DNA of 64,000 nucleotides, from assembly GCA_036346395.1 (NCBI GenBank), contig CM070615.1:9925534-9989533 (forward strand), written 5' to 3'. The notes beneath the pieces were generated by a model. It did no database searches. It saw only the letters and a program-made list of their open reading frames with translations, and was not told where the DNA came from. Source of the stretch: Hsuehochloa calcarea. Its lineage: Eukaryota; Streptophyta; Magnoliopsida; Poales; Poaceae. A program made the position numbers and the translations under genes. Of this stretch, positions 23,040-34,028 are shown piece by piece; positions within the stretch are counted from its first letter, which is position 1, and each line of letters starts with the position of its first letter.

Positions 23040-24720
23040 TTCGCTTCTTCGAAGCTAGTGGCTCTGTCCTATCTCAAATGCGCTAATGAGGTAGAGGCCA
23101 CTTCTTCATCTCACCTGGACCTCCAAGACACATTCAAAGGACCATCCTTGAGCGCGATCATTGGAGACCTCTTTGAGCGTGTCACACGTTCTAAAAATGG
23201 TTTGTCTCTCTTCTGTCTCCATTACGCCTTCGTCGCCTCATTTGAGCCCAAAGGCGTTTGTCATGCTCTATCGTGAGTCTTGGACAAGCGCTATGCATGA
23301 GGAGTTGGAAAACTTTGAAAGAAACAAGGTCAGGTCTCTTGTTGAGCCCCTCAAGGTCACAATATCATTGGGACCAAATGGGTGTTCAAGAACAAGCAAA
23401 GTGAAGATGGGCTAGTCATTGAAACAAGGCTAGGTGGTAGCTCGGGGTTACTCTCAAGTTGAGGTCTAGATTTGAAGAGACCTTTGCCCTGTAGCTAGAC
23501 TTGAAGCCATTAGAATTATGCTTGCCTTTGCGACTTCTAAGGGTTTCAAGCTTTACAGATGGATGTCAAGAGTGCCTTCCTCAATGGCCTTATTGAGGAA
23601 GAAGTCTATGTCGAGACTGACCTCTGGTTTCGAGAACCCCAAATACCTAACCATGTCTACAGGCTTTCCAAAGCTTTGTATGGACTCAAGCGAGGCTCCC
23701 GAGCTTGGTATGAAAGGCTTAAGTCCTATCTGTTTGAGCCATGGTTTTGAGATGGGTAAAATTGACAAGACCTTGTTCATTCGCCGTCTTGGCACCGATC
23801 TTTTGCTCGTCGGATCTATGTGGATGACATTATCTTTGGCGGTCTCGCATGCTCGTTTCCCGCTTTTCGATGTCATGAGCTCGGAGTTTGAAATGAGCAT
23901 GATGGGCGAGTTGAGCTTCTTCCTTGGCTTCCAAATCAAGCAGACTCGGGAGGTACCTTTCTTCATCAAGGCAAATACACTCGAGACCTCTGAGCGTTCG
24001 ACATGAATGATGGAAAGCGATATCAACTCAATGGCATCTACAACTCTGGATCCGGATGAAGGCGGCGAACACGTTGACCAAAAGGATTTTAGGAGCATGA
24101 TTGGCTCTCTCTTGTACCTCACACCTCGAGACCGGACATACACTTCTCTATGTGTCTTTGTGCTCGGTTTGAGCTTCTCCTCGCGTATCTCACCGTCGAG
24201 CGGTGAAGCGCATCTTCGGTACCTTGAGCTACTATTGACTATGGTATCCGGTACTCTTCCTCTTCTTGTCTATCTCTTAGAGCCTTCTCCGTCTGATTTA
24301 TTTGGTGTAGGATAGATAGGAAGAGCACTTCGCACTTGCCAATTCATTGGCACTTCTCTCGTCTCTGGTGCGTCGAGGAAGCAATCCGGTGTTGCGCGAT
24401 CCCACTGCAGAGGCCGAGCACGTTCTTTGCGACCGATTCTTTGTAGTCAAGTGCTTTGGATGGTCTCGACCTGCGGGATTTCGGCTATCTATCATTGCGT
24501 TCCACTCTTACTCGTGATAACACGTCTGCGATTTGCATTGCCAGAACCCAGTGCAACATTCTCGGACCAAGCATATAGATATCGATATCACTTTCTTGAG
24601 ATCATGTAGAAAGGGTGATATTGTGCTCCGTTTGTGGAAGTGAGCACCGTTGGCGATATCTTCACTAAGCCTCTGGGCGACTCTCGGTTTTATTTCTGCG
24701 GGAGAGCTTGGGGTGGTTTG
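23040..24720 (+). pseudogene. Copia reverse transcriptase and RNase H region, element D (broken)
   Basis: RT motifs in order are MHEELENFERNKV (near 23293), the MDVKSAFLNGLIEEEVYVE segment (23559-23615), RLSKALYGLKRGSRAWYERL (about 23661-23720) and the catalytic IYVDDIIFGG (23815-23844). MSMMGELSFFLGFQIKQT follows at about 23897-23950. RNase H runs from about 24090, with TAEAEH near 24410 and RTKHIDIDITF near 24566-24600, to the terminal TKPLGD near 24665-24680. Small indels break the frame many times. Confidence 0.88.
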
Positions 24721-26466
24721 TCCTTACGGATCTTTGTGAGGGGCGTTGTGCTACTCTTGTATTATATTATATTATATTATATTATCGTTTACTCCTTTTT
24801 GGTTTCATTTCTTTTAATATTTGGTCAAGTCCTTCCAAAGATAGGTTAGAGTGTTTCTCTTGCCACATTGCTTTGATTGCTACTTCTTGTCTTGTGCTTC
24901 TAGGATCTTGCTTATTAGTTTGTCTCTTACCTCTCTAAGTAGAGCTTACTCACTTCTTATAGGTTCTAGCGGTCGGGCCACCCTTGGATGAAGCAGGGGC
25001 GTTGTTTGCTCCTTAGTGTTTGTATAGATCGGTGATAGTCCTAGAATCATATGGGGTAGATAAGAACACATGCGGCGATAGTCTTCTCTATATCTTTTCT
25101 ATGCTCTAAAGGATTGCCTTTTACGGTTTACTTATCGATTCTCGTTTTGTTCCTTTGGTTGGGGGAGTTATTCTTGGTTATTCCATACTCTTAATTTTGT
25201 CATAACTCAACTGAATTAAAAGATGCATCTCATTCGAAGGGAATCGGATTTTTGTACTTCTCATCAAGCATTGCATGATAATCAAATGGAGCCTTGTTTA
25301 TTATCCCTTATGATCTGTTTTCACTTTTTACATCTTGCCATGATTTATGCTAAAGCGCTAGATCTATCATGACTTTTTATGTGTAGTTTAGTCTTTGACA
25401 TGCTAAGGTATTTAAAAATGCTAAACTTGAATTAAAATCTTGTCATGATAGCTCTTGAGACTAGTCTGGTTAAAACTATCCTTTTATGATATTCGCCATG
25501 TCAAGTAGGCTGAGTTGAGTCCGGAATCTCATTTGAACTTTTGAGTAAGCTATGTCGGTATGTTAAGAAACATGACTTATCTCTAATCAACGGTCTAAAA
25601 ACTTCAAAAGCAAAAATGATCTCTTTTGTGCGAAAAACTGATCTCACCAAATCTTTCTCATGAGGCGGCTTGCCATTGCACTAGGCATGAACTCGGGGAG
25701 CCTTGGATGACCTAAGATCACCTCCTTAAGTCTTGCTTGGGTGGTCGCATAAGGCTTAGGATCTAGCACATGGCTATAAAAAAATGGTTGAAGCTCGGGA
25801 GGCGGTTGTGGATGGCACCTAGTCGAGCTTGCTTCTTGAGATAAAACCTTAAAGAGCCTTAAAATAGAAAGTCTTGAGAAAAAGAAAAATGTGCTAAAAT
25901 TGCTTATCATCAAAGAGACCAAGTTCTGGATAAAATGAGTCCTTCAACTGGTAGCTCTCTAAAGCTGCTCGATCTGAGTCTTCTTGGTTCAACTTAGATT
26001 ATTTGACATGGCTTTTATCATCTTTGGATATCTTTAGCTAGACTTCAATCTTGACTTAATTGACTGCTAAAGAACTGGATCATTAATCGATTATGGACTT
26101 TCTGTCTTAGCTCTTCTATACATCGATTGTCATGATCTTGATAGCATTCTTACGTGTTATGGCTTGGTGTAATACTCTAATAGTCATTTTGGATAATCTA
26201 CATGGCTCCTAATGCTTAAAATGAACATCATATAGTCTTTTCCTCCCTTTTCTACATATTGATGATTTTATTGCCAAAGGGAGAATGATTGTGAGAAAAA
26301 CCTTACGAAGAAAAGCCTTGAGTTTTGTGCGAAAATTGCTCTTTCATCTCATCTCAAGTCTTTCTCTTTTGTCAACTTGGTCTTGAGCTTAATTGCACTT
26401 GTTTAGACCTTGGTTGTTGGAATCTCAAACTCATCTTATGCTTTTGGTAATTGTCAATATACTCAT
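24721..26466 (+). other. Noncoding 3' internal region of element D
   Basis: This holds no supported reading frame. A five-copy ATTAT microsatellite lies at 24761-24785. GTGGATGGCACCTAG near 25809 matches the GTGGATGGCTCCTAG repeats in the same region of element A, which supports common descent of the 3' regions. Confidence 0.7.
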
Positions 26467-26477
26467 CAAGGGGAGAT
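26467..26477 (+). other. Polypurine tract of element D
   Basis: CAAGGGGAGAT lies directly before the TGAGAGACC start of the 3' LTR. It is identical to the tract of element A. Confidence 0.85.
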
Positions 26478-28088
26478 TGAGAGACCATGTGAGAGGTCCT
26501 CCACTCAGTGATGAGTATTTGACAAGTGTGTTGATTAGATTGAGAGTTGAGGTTTTGGTTTGGACTATTTACAGTCAGTGTCGTCGGAAATCGGAACTAC
26601 CGTGTATGGAGCGGAAGTTCGATTAATCGAACTCTACGGTGTTGGAAAAAGGAACTTCCGATTTACTGCGTTTTGGTTTGGTGAAGAGAATCGGAACTTC
26701 CGCATGGGGTAGCGAGTGTCCGATATCTTGTATTGAGATTCCTCTGAGGCGAAAATCGGAATAGAATTTTTAGGCGTGCGGATGTTAGAAGATCGGAAGT
26801 TCCGCGATGGTAAGCACGGAACTTCCGATAATTCGACAAGTGCGGATGTTCGGAAATGGAACTTCATTGTGGTAAGTGCGGAACTTCGATTGTGTTGAGC
26901 TGTGCGAGAGAAGGTTGAATTGTGATTTTGATTTTGTATGAGTTTGAGTCTTATACAAATATTGATGCTATGATATTGTGCAATGCTATGTGATGTGTTT
27001 TTATGCATGTTGTTGCGGGGCATCAAGATGGAGTCGTGGCGAGACACGTGGACGGACTAAGCGCGAGGCGTTGAGGTCGAGCGGTCGGGATGTGTCGAAG
27101 ACGGCGTGAATCTTGAAGCGGTTGCGAGTCGTGCACAACAAGGTGTCTGGGAGGCTTCGGAAGGTGCGCAAGGGCGAAAGGGTCTTTTATAAGCGGCAAA
27201 AGTGGAGGCGGTTCCGTTCGGGTGTAGCGGGCTTAATGGGTTGGAGGCCCATTAGCCAAGGCTATAAATAGGGAGAACCACAGGTTAGGGTTAGACTTTT
27301 GGAGAAAATTAGGGTTAGCTCTAGAAAAGATTTGTTTTGCTTTTTGAGAGCTTGTTGAGAGGAGAGTATGATCTGAAATCTTATGTAATCTTTCCTCTGT
27401 GTTTCCATCTGTAAACATTTGATATCTATCAATGAAACTCGAGTTTTGATTTCTTGTTTATGTCCTCTTCTTTCTCTCTGTTCTCATGTTAAATATCTAG
27501 GGTTTTGGCATATCTTTTGATTCGTCTTATGAAATAGCATGAAACTTGATATCTAGATTCGTTTTGATATTGCTAATGTATCCTCAAAGTTTCATGAACT
27601 AGGAATCGAGAATCGTGTCTATTTGGGTTTTGGTCTTTCTTGCCCTTCTTCAAGAAATCCGATTTTGGGTTGTTTGTTAAATCTTTGTTTGCGATTCTTC
27701 TCCATGAGGTCAAGATGTTGCTTAGGATGATGTCTGTGAAACTTGACCGAGAAGAGCATTCAAGATTGAGCACTTTGGATTTTAGGAAAAACCGGCGCCT
27801 TTGTTCTTGGTCGGGACAATCGGAACTTCCGATTGTCCACGTGAATATCTGCAGCGGAACTTCCGCACGAGATCCGGAACTACGGTGCGGAACTACTGGC
27901 ACGGTAGAATCGGACCTTCCGATTTCTGACAGAACAGTGTGAATTTCATTTTGATTCTCTGATTTTGCTTCACTCTTCTTAAGAGATCCAGAGGGCTTTG
28001 TAGATTTGCTTTAAATACATTAAAGGGGAGTTCTTAATTTTTATTGCACCATTCACCCCCCCCCCTCTGTTGCCATTTCGGTCCTTCA
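26478..28088 (+). repeat. 3' LTR of element D
   Basis: 1611 bases, matching 17158-18767. Several sites show CAG or CTG in one copy and CG in the other, for example AATCGAGAATCG at 27604 against AATCAGAGAATCG at 18293. The C run near 28056 is longer than in the 5' copy. Confidence 0.95.
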
Positions 28089-29647
28089 CAGTGAAACCAC
28101 ACCTTCTGACCCAGGAATCAGGGACCTTGTTCTCGACCAGATGGTCAAAAACATCGCTTCTGATCTCCTGATCGGGAGTGTAGAGAATACAATTGAACCT
28201 ACCAGTTCAGAACTGGTGGGAACAATTGGAAAGAAAAGAAAAACAGGCGCAACGGATTTTAAACCAGCGCGCTATAAGATCAAAACTAAGAAAACCACCA
28301 GGTATGTACAATTTTGTAAAAAACATACCTCGTATATTCTAAGTAGAATTGAATTTTCTGTTTCTCTCGTGCATATCTGCTGAATCCCTGGTCGCTTCCG
28401 ACCAATCGCTTTCAACAGGTCAGGCGATCGGAAGTGGTCCTGGCCATTGTCTTCCTCAGGTGGGACATCTTGAGGATGATATGGTTGGAGGAGCCCCCGA
28501 GCCAACTTCGGCTCTGGAAACTGAGCTAGATCCCGTAGTAGTCACTATCTTGAAGAACGGAGGTAGAGACCACTTCGATCTTCCACAGTTCCGATGCACG
28601 AAGGTCATCCCTCCAAAACTAACAAGTTTCCTTTCTCAACTCGATTTGCCGAGAGTAAGGAACTTGATGATTATTGGGGGAGAATATCAGATCGCTTAAC
28701 GCAGGCGAAGCCTGATAAAATTTGTGTCGATTACAACGATGCCGTAATTCGGGTAAGTGTCTTCAATCTTCTCCATAATTTTTCTTGAAGTTTTCAATAA
28801 GGTTTATGGAAGAAATGCTACTTATGCAGCATATGATCGAAAACCTCGCTACGGTCGGAGGACTAACCGAGCGAGTTAGGATATTAGAAGAAAAACACTC
28901 TGAGATAGAGAGTAAGAGTTCCTCTTCTTTTTTCCTATTACAACTTTCCTTTTATTTATTCTCTCTTATCAAAAATTCTTTTGATAGACTTAGAGAAAAT
29001 AAAAGAAGATGCATTGGCTGAAAAGGCCAGAAGAATAAAGCTTGAAGAAGAACTTCAGGCTAAGAACCGGTCGATCGAAGTCTTGACGACCAGCAATAAA
29101 AAGCTTCTGGATGACTCCAAGAAGAGAGAGGAAGGTAACTGGTCGTAGTCATGACTCAGTATGTCTTCCAATCTTTTTACTTAATACTTGCTTTGTCTAT
29201 GCAGAACAAAAACAAGCATTGACCAGAGTGAAGAAAGCTCTGGAATTTGAGCAAGACAAGGGGGCAGCCCTCGTGCTTAGCTTGGACGAGAAGATCACCA
29301 CGCTAAACAAAATGCTTTTTGATATGGGCGCGGGATCAAGCTTGCCTTCCATGAGCGACCCAATGGAGAAGGTCAACTACCTAGGCTCTTTGCTGGAAGA
29401 GCTCAAGGTCTTGCTCAAGACTACTAGGGAGAATTATGCCCATTCTGTTAAGGAGTCTATTGCCTGTGGTGTCAGTCTTGCTTTGGCAAAACTGAAAGCT
29501 TCCGATCCATCAACTAACCTTCAAGCCATCGAAGAGGATTTCAACTGCCTACCCGGAGAGGCAAATCAAATCCTCGCAGAGATGAAACCTCTAGGCGAGA
29601 AAGTCGCAGAAGAGATGGAAGTCGGATCTCCATCCAGCAGTAGTTAA

Positions 29648-30456
29648 CTGAGGCATTATCTAGTAGTTTAAAAATGTAAGCAGGAGAAAACAATGCACAC
29701 AATGTAAAGACTTACCTTTCTCTTATCAAATATGAAAAAAATTCTTTTATTCATCCGGCCGACTTGTGAATTTATGTCTTACCTAGCCCCCGACTGTTAT
29801 ATAGTAGAAGATCTTTACTATATAATAGTACTACCTGAGGCCAAGAATATATATCCAAATCTCAACCATTACTTGTAAGTATGTACTGATCGGTAAAAAA
29901 CTGATCGTGGTAATACTAGGAAACCTTTATGGTCGGAACCGTGTAGGTCTCGGCTAGTTGTAAATCTGTTTTTAATGATCGAAGTACTTTACTAAGACAA
30001 CATATGGTCGGAAAAATAAAGAATTCTCCTTGATAAGAGGGAAAAACATGAAAGACATATGTTAAAAGCAGACAAGTGGTTTTACTTCTATGCGATGCTC
30101 AATACTGGTCGGAATGAACCTAGCTAGGAAATAAAGGTATAAAATATATTTACAAGACGTGCTCATGCTCTTAGTCCGACCGCGCGAGGATCATAGGAAA
30201 AAGACCGTCGCTAGGAAGCTCCTTCGATTAAGGCGGAACCACGTCGAAAAAGGAGAGACTTCGACTAGGAGGTTTCCGTGTCCCACCGATAGCCAAACAA
30301 GAGTAGAAATGAATTTTGAAACATAAACTATACACTTTATAATCCAGAGCATACGAACCGCAGTCGACCAGGATTAGGCAACGTCATATAAATAACATCA
30401 CTCGCTACTCCAAATTTAATTATTCAATTTAGAGGAATTAAATGAAATGAAAAAAT
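29648..30456. other. Spacer between antisense ORF and pol of element C
   Basis: About 800 bases of AT-rich DNA without a supported reading frame, between two convergent genes. It probably contains their 3' untranslated regions; I see no clear terminator or repeat. Confidence 0.6.
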
Positions 30457-31435
30457 TTAAACAAAGAACTTACGCAATTGGTCAATGTTCCATGAATTTG
30501 ACAAAACCCTGCCGTCTGACATGGCTAATCGTACTGAGCCTGGTCGGGTAACTTCGACCACAGTGTAAGGACCTTCCCATTTAGGGAAAGTTTATTCATA
30601 CTGCTTGGCTCAAATTTTACGAGAACCGGATCACCTACTGACTAGGTTGCGAGGTTGCACCTTACGATTGTAGTACCTTCGCATGGCTTGTTGGTAGATT
30701 GCCGAACGTATTAAAGCTTGGTTCCATCATTCTTCGAGGAAATTGATGTCGTCGAGTCGATGTTCTTCCTGATTGCTTAAGTTAAAACAATCAGTGCGAG
30801 TAGAGCCAATTTTCAATTCTGGAGGAAGCATAGCTTCGGCCCCATAAACCAAAAAGAAAGGTGTTTCCCGGTCGCGACGGTCGGTCGTGGTCCGAACAGC
30901 CCATAAAACAGAAGGAAGTTCTTGAACCCAAGCCCCTGACCGTTTTATTAACTGGTCGAATACTCGGCGTTTTATCCCCTGTATTAGGATACCATTGGCA
31001 CGCTCGACTGCTCCATTGCTCTGTGGATGAGCCACTGAAGCGAAATGGATTTTGATCCCTAGTTCTTCGCAAATTCACGAAATTGCTTTGCTGAGAACTG
31101 GGTACCATTGTCCGTGATGATCTGATGGGTACACCAAATCGTAATCGGGTTTTTGTTATGAACCTCTTAGCGCTTCGGTTGTAACTTTTACAACCGCTCG
31201 GCTTCAATCCATTTTGTAAACGTGTCAATCATGACGAACAGGAATTCGAAGCCCCCGGGTGCTCTTGGGAATGGTCCCAGAATATCTAGTCCCCAGGTTG
31301 CAAAAGGCCAAGAAAGAGGGATTGTTTGCAAAGCTTGTGCGGTGATGTACTTGTCGGCTATGAAATCGACATTATACGCGCCGTCACGAGCTCTTTTGCA
31401 TCATGAAGGGCGCGATTGGCGATAGTATCCTTGCC
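30457..31435 (-). pseudogene. Gypsy integrase, element C
   Basis: On the minus strand this carries the integrase core: TKWIEAE near 31205, ITDNGTQFSAKQF near 31125-31085 with the second Asp, and MAHPQSNGAVERANGILIQG at 31035-30976 with the catalytic Glu. It continues through WAVRTTTDRRDRETPFFLVY and ends with NSWNIDQLRKFFV and a TAA at 30459-30457. No chromodomain follows. At least three frameshifts split the core from the flanking parts. In the family this enzyme inserts the cDNA with a 5 bp stagger, in agreement with the AGGTT duplication. Confidence 0.9.
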
Positions 31436-32389
31436 TAAAGGCTTTCTGAAGCCAAGGTTACAGAGGAATGATGTGCTCCACAGACTCCTTCATGAATTTC
31501 GGTTAACAACCTAATGCCAGCCGATTGAGATATGCATCTCATCAACACTCCATGAGATCCTCGTTTATACAAGGTACGTTCGATTAGAGTGTATGATTTG
31601 GCCTTTCGTGCTATACGATCAGCCTCTACATCATTTTCAGGAATTAGGTCATACTGAAGATAATTGTAGATCGATGTCATCCAGTCTCTACCTTGATCGT
31701 CACCGATCTGTGGAGCATCTAAGTTATCATAGTCAATAGGATTGACCTGATGTAATCTATCGATGTTCTCGGAATGCTCGACCACCGAGGGTGAATCGAG
31801 TTGCTCGAGAAAAACTCCCGGCGGGACGGTTGACCTAGTAGAGGCCATCCGTGCCAACTGATCTGCTAGAAAGTTCTCCTTTCTAGGAATATGTTGATCC
31901 GAAACCAAGAAGTGCTTTTGAATTTCCGTACTTAGCGGAGATAGGAAGACATCTTGGTACTCGAGCATTGGTACTCTTTCCCTACTTGATTCGCTACTAG
32001 TTGAGAATCGCCTTTTACTAACAATTTGCGAATCCGAGCGAGCAACGAGCTCGAAGTCCCGCCAAGAAACCTTCGTACTCGCCACATTGTTTGTAGCGGA
32101 AAGTTAAAGCCGACGGCATACTTGATGTGTTCGCCGGTAGGGGATATCAAGACGACTCCAGCCCCCGATCCTTTAAGCATTAAGGAACCGTCAAAGTACA
32201 TTGTCCACTCGTCGTGGTGCTCGTACTCGGGTTCTCGCTTAGATTCCGGGTTTGTCCACTCGGCAATGAATTCACTCTTCGCTCGAGACTTTATGGTCGT
32301 TCGTGAGATGAAATGGAGGTCAAGCGTCCCTAGTTCCACCGCCCATTTTGCTATTCGTCACGATGATTCCCTATTTCCAAGGACTTGAC
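31436..32389 (-). pseudogene. Second RNase H and integrase zinc-binding region, element C
   Basis: The N-terminal half is a RNase HI-like domain (WTMYFDGSLMLKGSGAGVV near 32210-32155; VKGDSQLVANQVGKEYQC near 32018-31965) placed after the normal Ty3-type RNase H. A second RNase H is a known trait of the Tat lineage. A linker (LADQLARMAS near 31865-31835) and the start of the integrase zinc-binding domain follow (LYKRGSHGVLMRCIS near 31570-31525, then HEGVCGAH near 31493-31470, with His and Cys ligands). A frameshift lies around 31980-32090. Confidence 0.87.
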
Positions 32390-33680
32390 CTAAGGGATAT
32401 CCGATGAGGCACGACCACTTTGTGGGCACAAAGTAATGCCTCGATTTCCTTGAAGCCATAAGGAGACGTAAAGCAACTTTTGTACTGTGGGTATCTTTCC
32501 TTTGGCCCATGTAAGACTTAACTTCGTAATACCTTTGGTCATTTGGGCGTTTTCACGTTTCTGACCAATACACCTCTCGACGACTTGTGGCGTTGCAGCC
32601 ACGTAAATCAACAGTGTTTCCCCTGGTCTTGGAGAAACTAAGACCGGGGCACTCGTAAGGTACTCTTTGAGTTTTTCAAAGGCATCATTCGCTTCTGTCG
32701 TCCACTCGAAACTTCCATGTTTCCGAAGGAGTTTGAAGAAAGGTAGTCCTTTTTCCCCTAACCTGGCTATGAAATGACTTAGCGCTGCCATACAGCCGGT
32801 TAGTTTTTGGACTTCCCTCTTCGTGGTCGGGGGGCGCATCTGATGGATGGCCGATATCTTCGCCGGGTTTGCTTCGATACCTCTAGCTGAAACTAGGAAA
32901 CCAAGCAATTTTCTAGCGGAAACCCCGAACACACATTTCTCCGGATTCAACTTGAGGTTATGGCTTCTCAAGTTATTGAAAGTCTCTTTAAGGTCAAGCA
33001 TATGGTCACCGGAGTTGACACTTTTTACTACCAAGTCATCAACGTAGGCTTCCAAATTTCGACCTATTTGTGGGCTGAAGGTTTTCTGCATTAACCTTTG
33101 AAAGGTTGCACCAGCGTTTTTGAGACCAAAAGGCATCTTTACATAACAGTAAGTGCCAAATGGAGTGATGAAGGAAGTTTTCTCTTCATCTTCTTTACTC
33201 ATACTAATCTGGTGGTACCCTGAGTAAGCATCTAAAAAACTTAATAATTCGCACCCGGAGGTAGAGTCTACAAGTTGATCAATGCGAGGAAGGGGAAAAT
33301 CATCCTTCAGACAAGCTTTATTAAGATCTGCGAAGTCTATACACATCCTCCATTTCCCATTATTTTTCCTAACCATTACAGGATTAGCGAGCCACTGAGG
33401 GTGATGTACTTCACGAATGAATCCAGCCTTTAAGAGCTTGTCAATTTCAGACTGGATTGCGTCCTTCCGGTCGGGTGCAAAACGTCTGAGCTTCTGCTTG
33501 ACCGGTTTTTTGTCAGGCTGGAGCGCTAACCTGTGCTCGATCACCTCCCTGGGGACTCCGGGCATGTCGGACGCTTGCCATGCGAATACATCCTTGTTTG
33601 CTCGGAGGAAGGAGACGAGCGACTCTTCCTATTTAGGATCGAGTCCTGCTCCGATCAGTACCTTTGGAAAGGATCCACCA
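32390..33680 (-). CDS. Gypsy reverse transcriptase and RNase H, element C
   Basis: From a Met at 33565 an uninterrupted frame of 391 codons covers most of the RT. Motifs are KWRMCIDFADLNKAC (about residues 71-85), FLDAYSGYHQI (110-120), MPFGLKNAGATFQRLM (144-159) and the catalytic AYVDDLVV (173-180). The Ty3-type RNase H follows (FEWTTEANDAF near residue 290; VSPRPGETLLIYVAA near 320). Upstream, EESLVSFLRANKDVFAWQASD (about 33628-33566) belongs to the same protein behind a stop at about 33629, so the Met is not the true start of pol. This is the longest intact catalytic frame in the window. The copy as a whole is still broken on both sides. Confidence 0.9.
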
Positions 33681-34028
33681 CCATTGCCTGACATGGCGCT
33701 TCTTGGAGGAGCGCCTTCGTCGAGCGGAACCTCTTTAGTGCAGGTCGGACGGTTTGGGTGTTATCTTGGAGTGCAGGTGCTTGACTCGCATAGATGACGA
33801 GTCGAGAATTTCGGTCGGCGGCTCATCGACCGACTCTAAAGACCTTCGATCACATGCGTATGCCATTTTGCGATCTCCACGAACCATGATCACACCTTTT
33901 GGTCCAGGCATTTTCAAACTTTGATACCCGTAGTGCGTGGCTATCAAGAATTTTGCTAATGCCGGACGACCAAGAATTCCATTGTACGCGGTTTCAAAAT
34001 CAACCACGTCAAATGAAATCTTTTCCGT
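33681..34028 (-). pseudogene. Gypsy protease C-terminal part and linker, element C
   Basis: The minus-strand frame from 34007 reads MVDFETAYNGILGRPALAKF, the conserved ILGRP motif of gypsy aspartic proteases, followed by a basic linker leading to RT. It continues the protease domain that starts in the previous gag-protease frame, after a stop and frameshift around 34010-34029. Confidence 0.82.

Larger units (their letters stand above)
17158..28088 (+). mobile_element. Complete copia element D (SIRE/Maximus-like), 10.9 kb
   Basis: A second full-length plus-strand copia element, with LTRs 17158-18767 and 26478-28088, an initiator-Met PBS, degenerate gag-PR-INT-RT-RH, and a purine-rich tract before the 3' LTR. 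It has the same gag start (STKPPVFDG), CxxC gag extension and 3' noncoding region as A, so the two belong to one broad group, but the LTRs are not alignable along most of their length. It inserted into the antisense ORF of element C in the same direction as that ORF. All frames are heavily broken. Confidence 0.93.
15905..29647 (+). pseudogene. Antisense ORF of Tat element C (gypsy-type 'Transposase_28'-like), split by element D
   Basis: The ATG at 15905 starts a protein beginning MSDLIANWSISDLSEKKLES. Its first exon holds the domain known from many grass proteins as 'putative gypsy type transposon' (GLKLPAHSFLSQVLEFYEVE, then NLSIFVYLCEAYLG). Likely introns are 16647-16729, 16856-16923 and 17021-17096, each with GT...AG ends. 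Element D breaks the next exon at 17157. The gene resumes at 28094, with further exons (about 28382-28755, 28802-28909, 28989-29132 and 29204-29647), and ends with a TAA at 29645-29647. The last exons encode a coiled coil and an acidic, Ser-rich tail. An in-frame TGA near 17000 may be real or a sequence error. The function of this extra ORF is unknown; it reads toward the 3' end of pol, 810 bases apart tail to tail. Confidence 0.8.
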
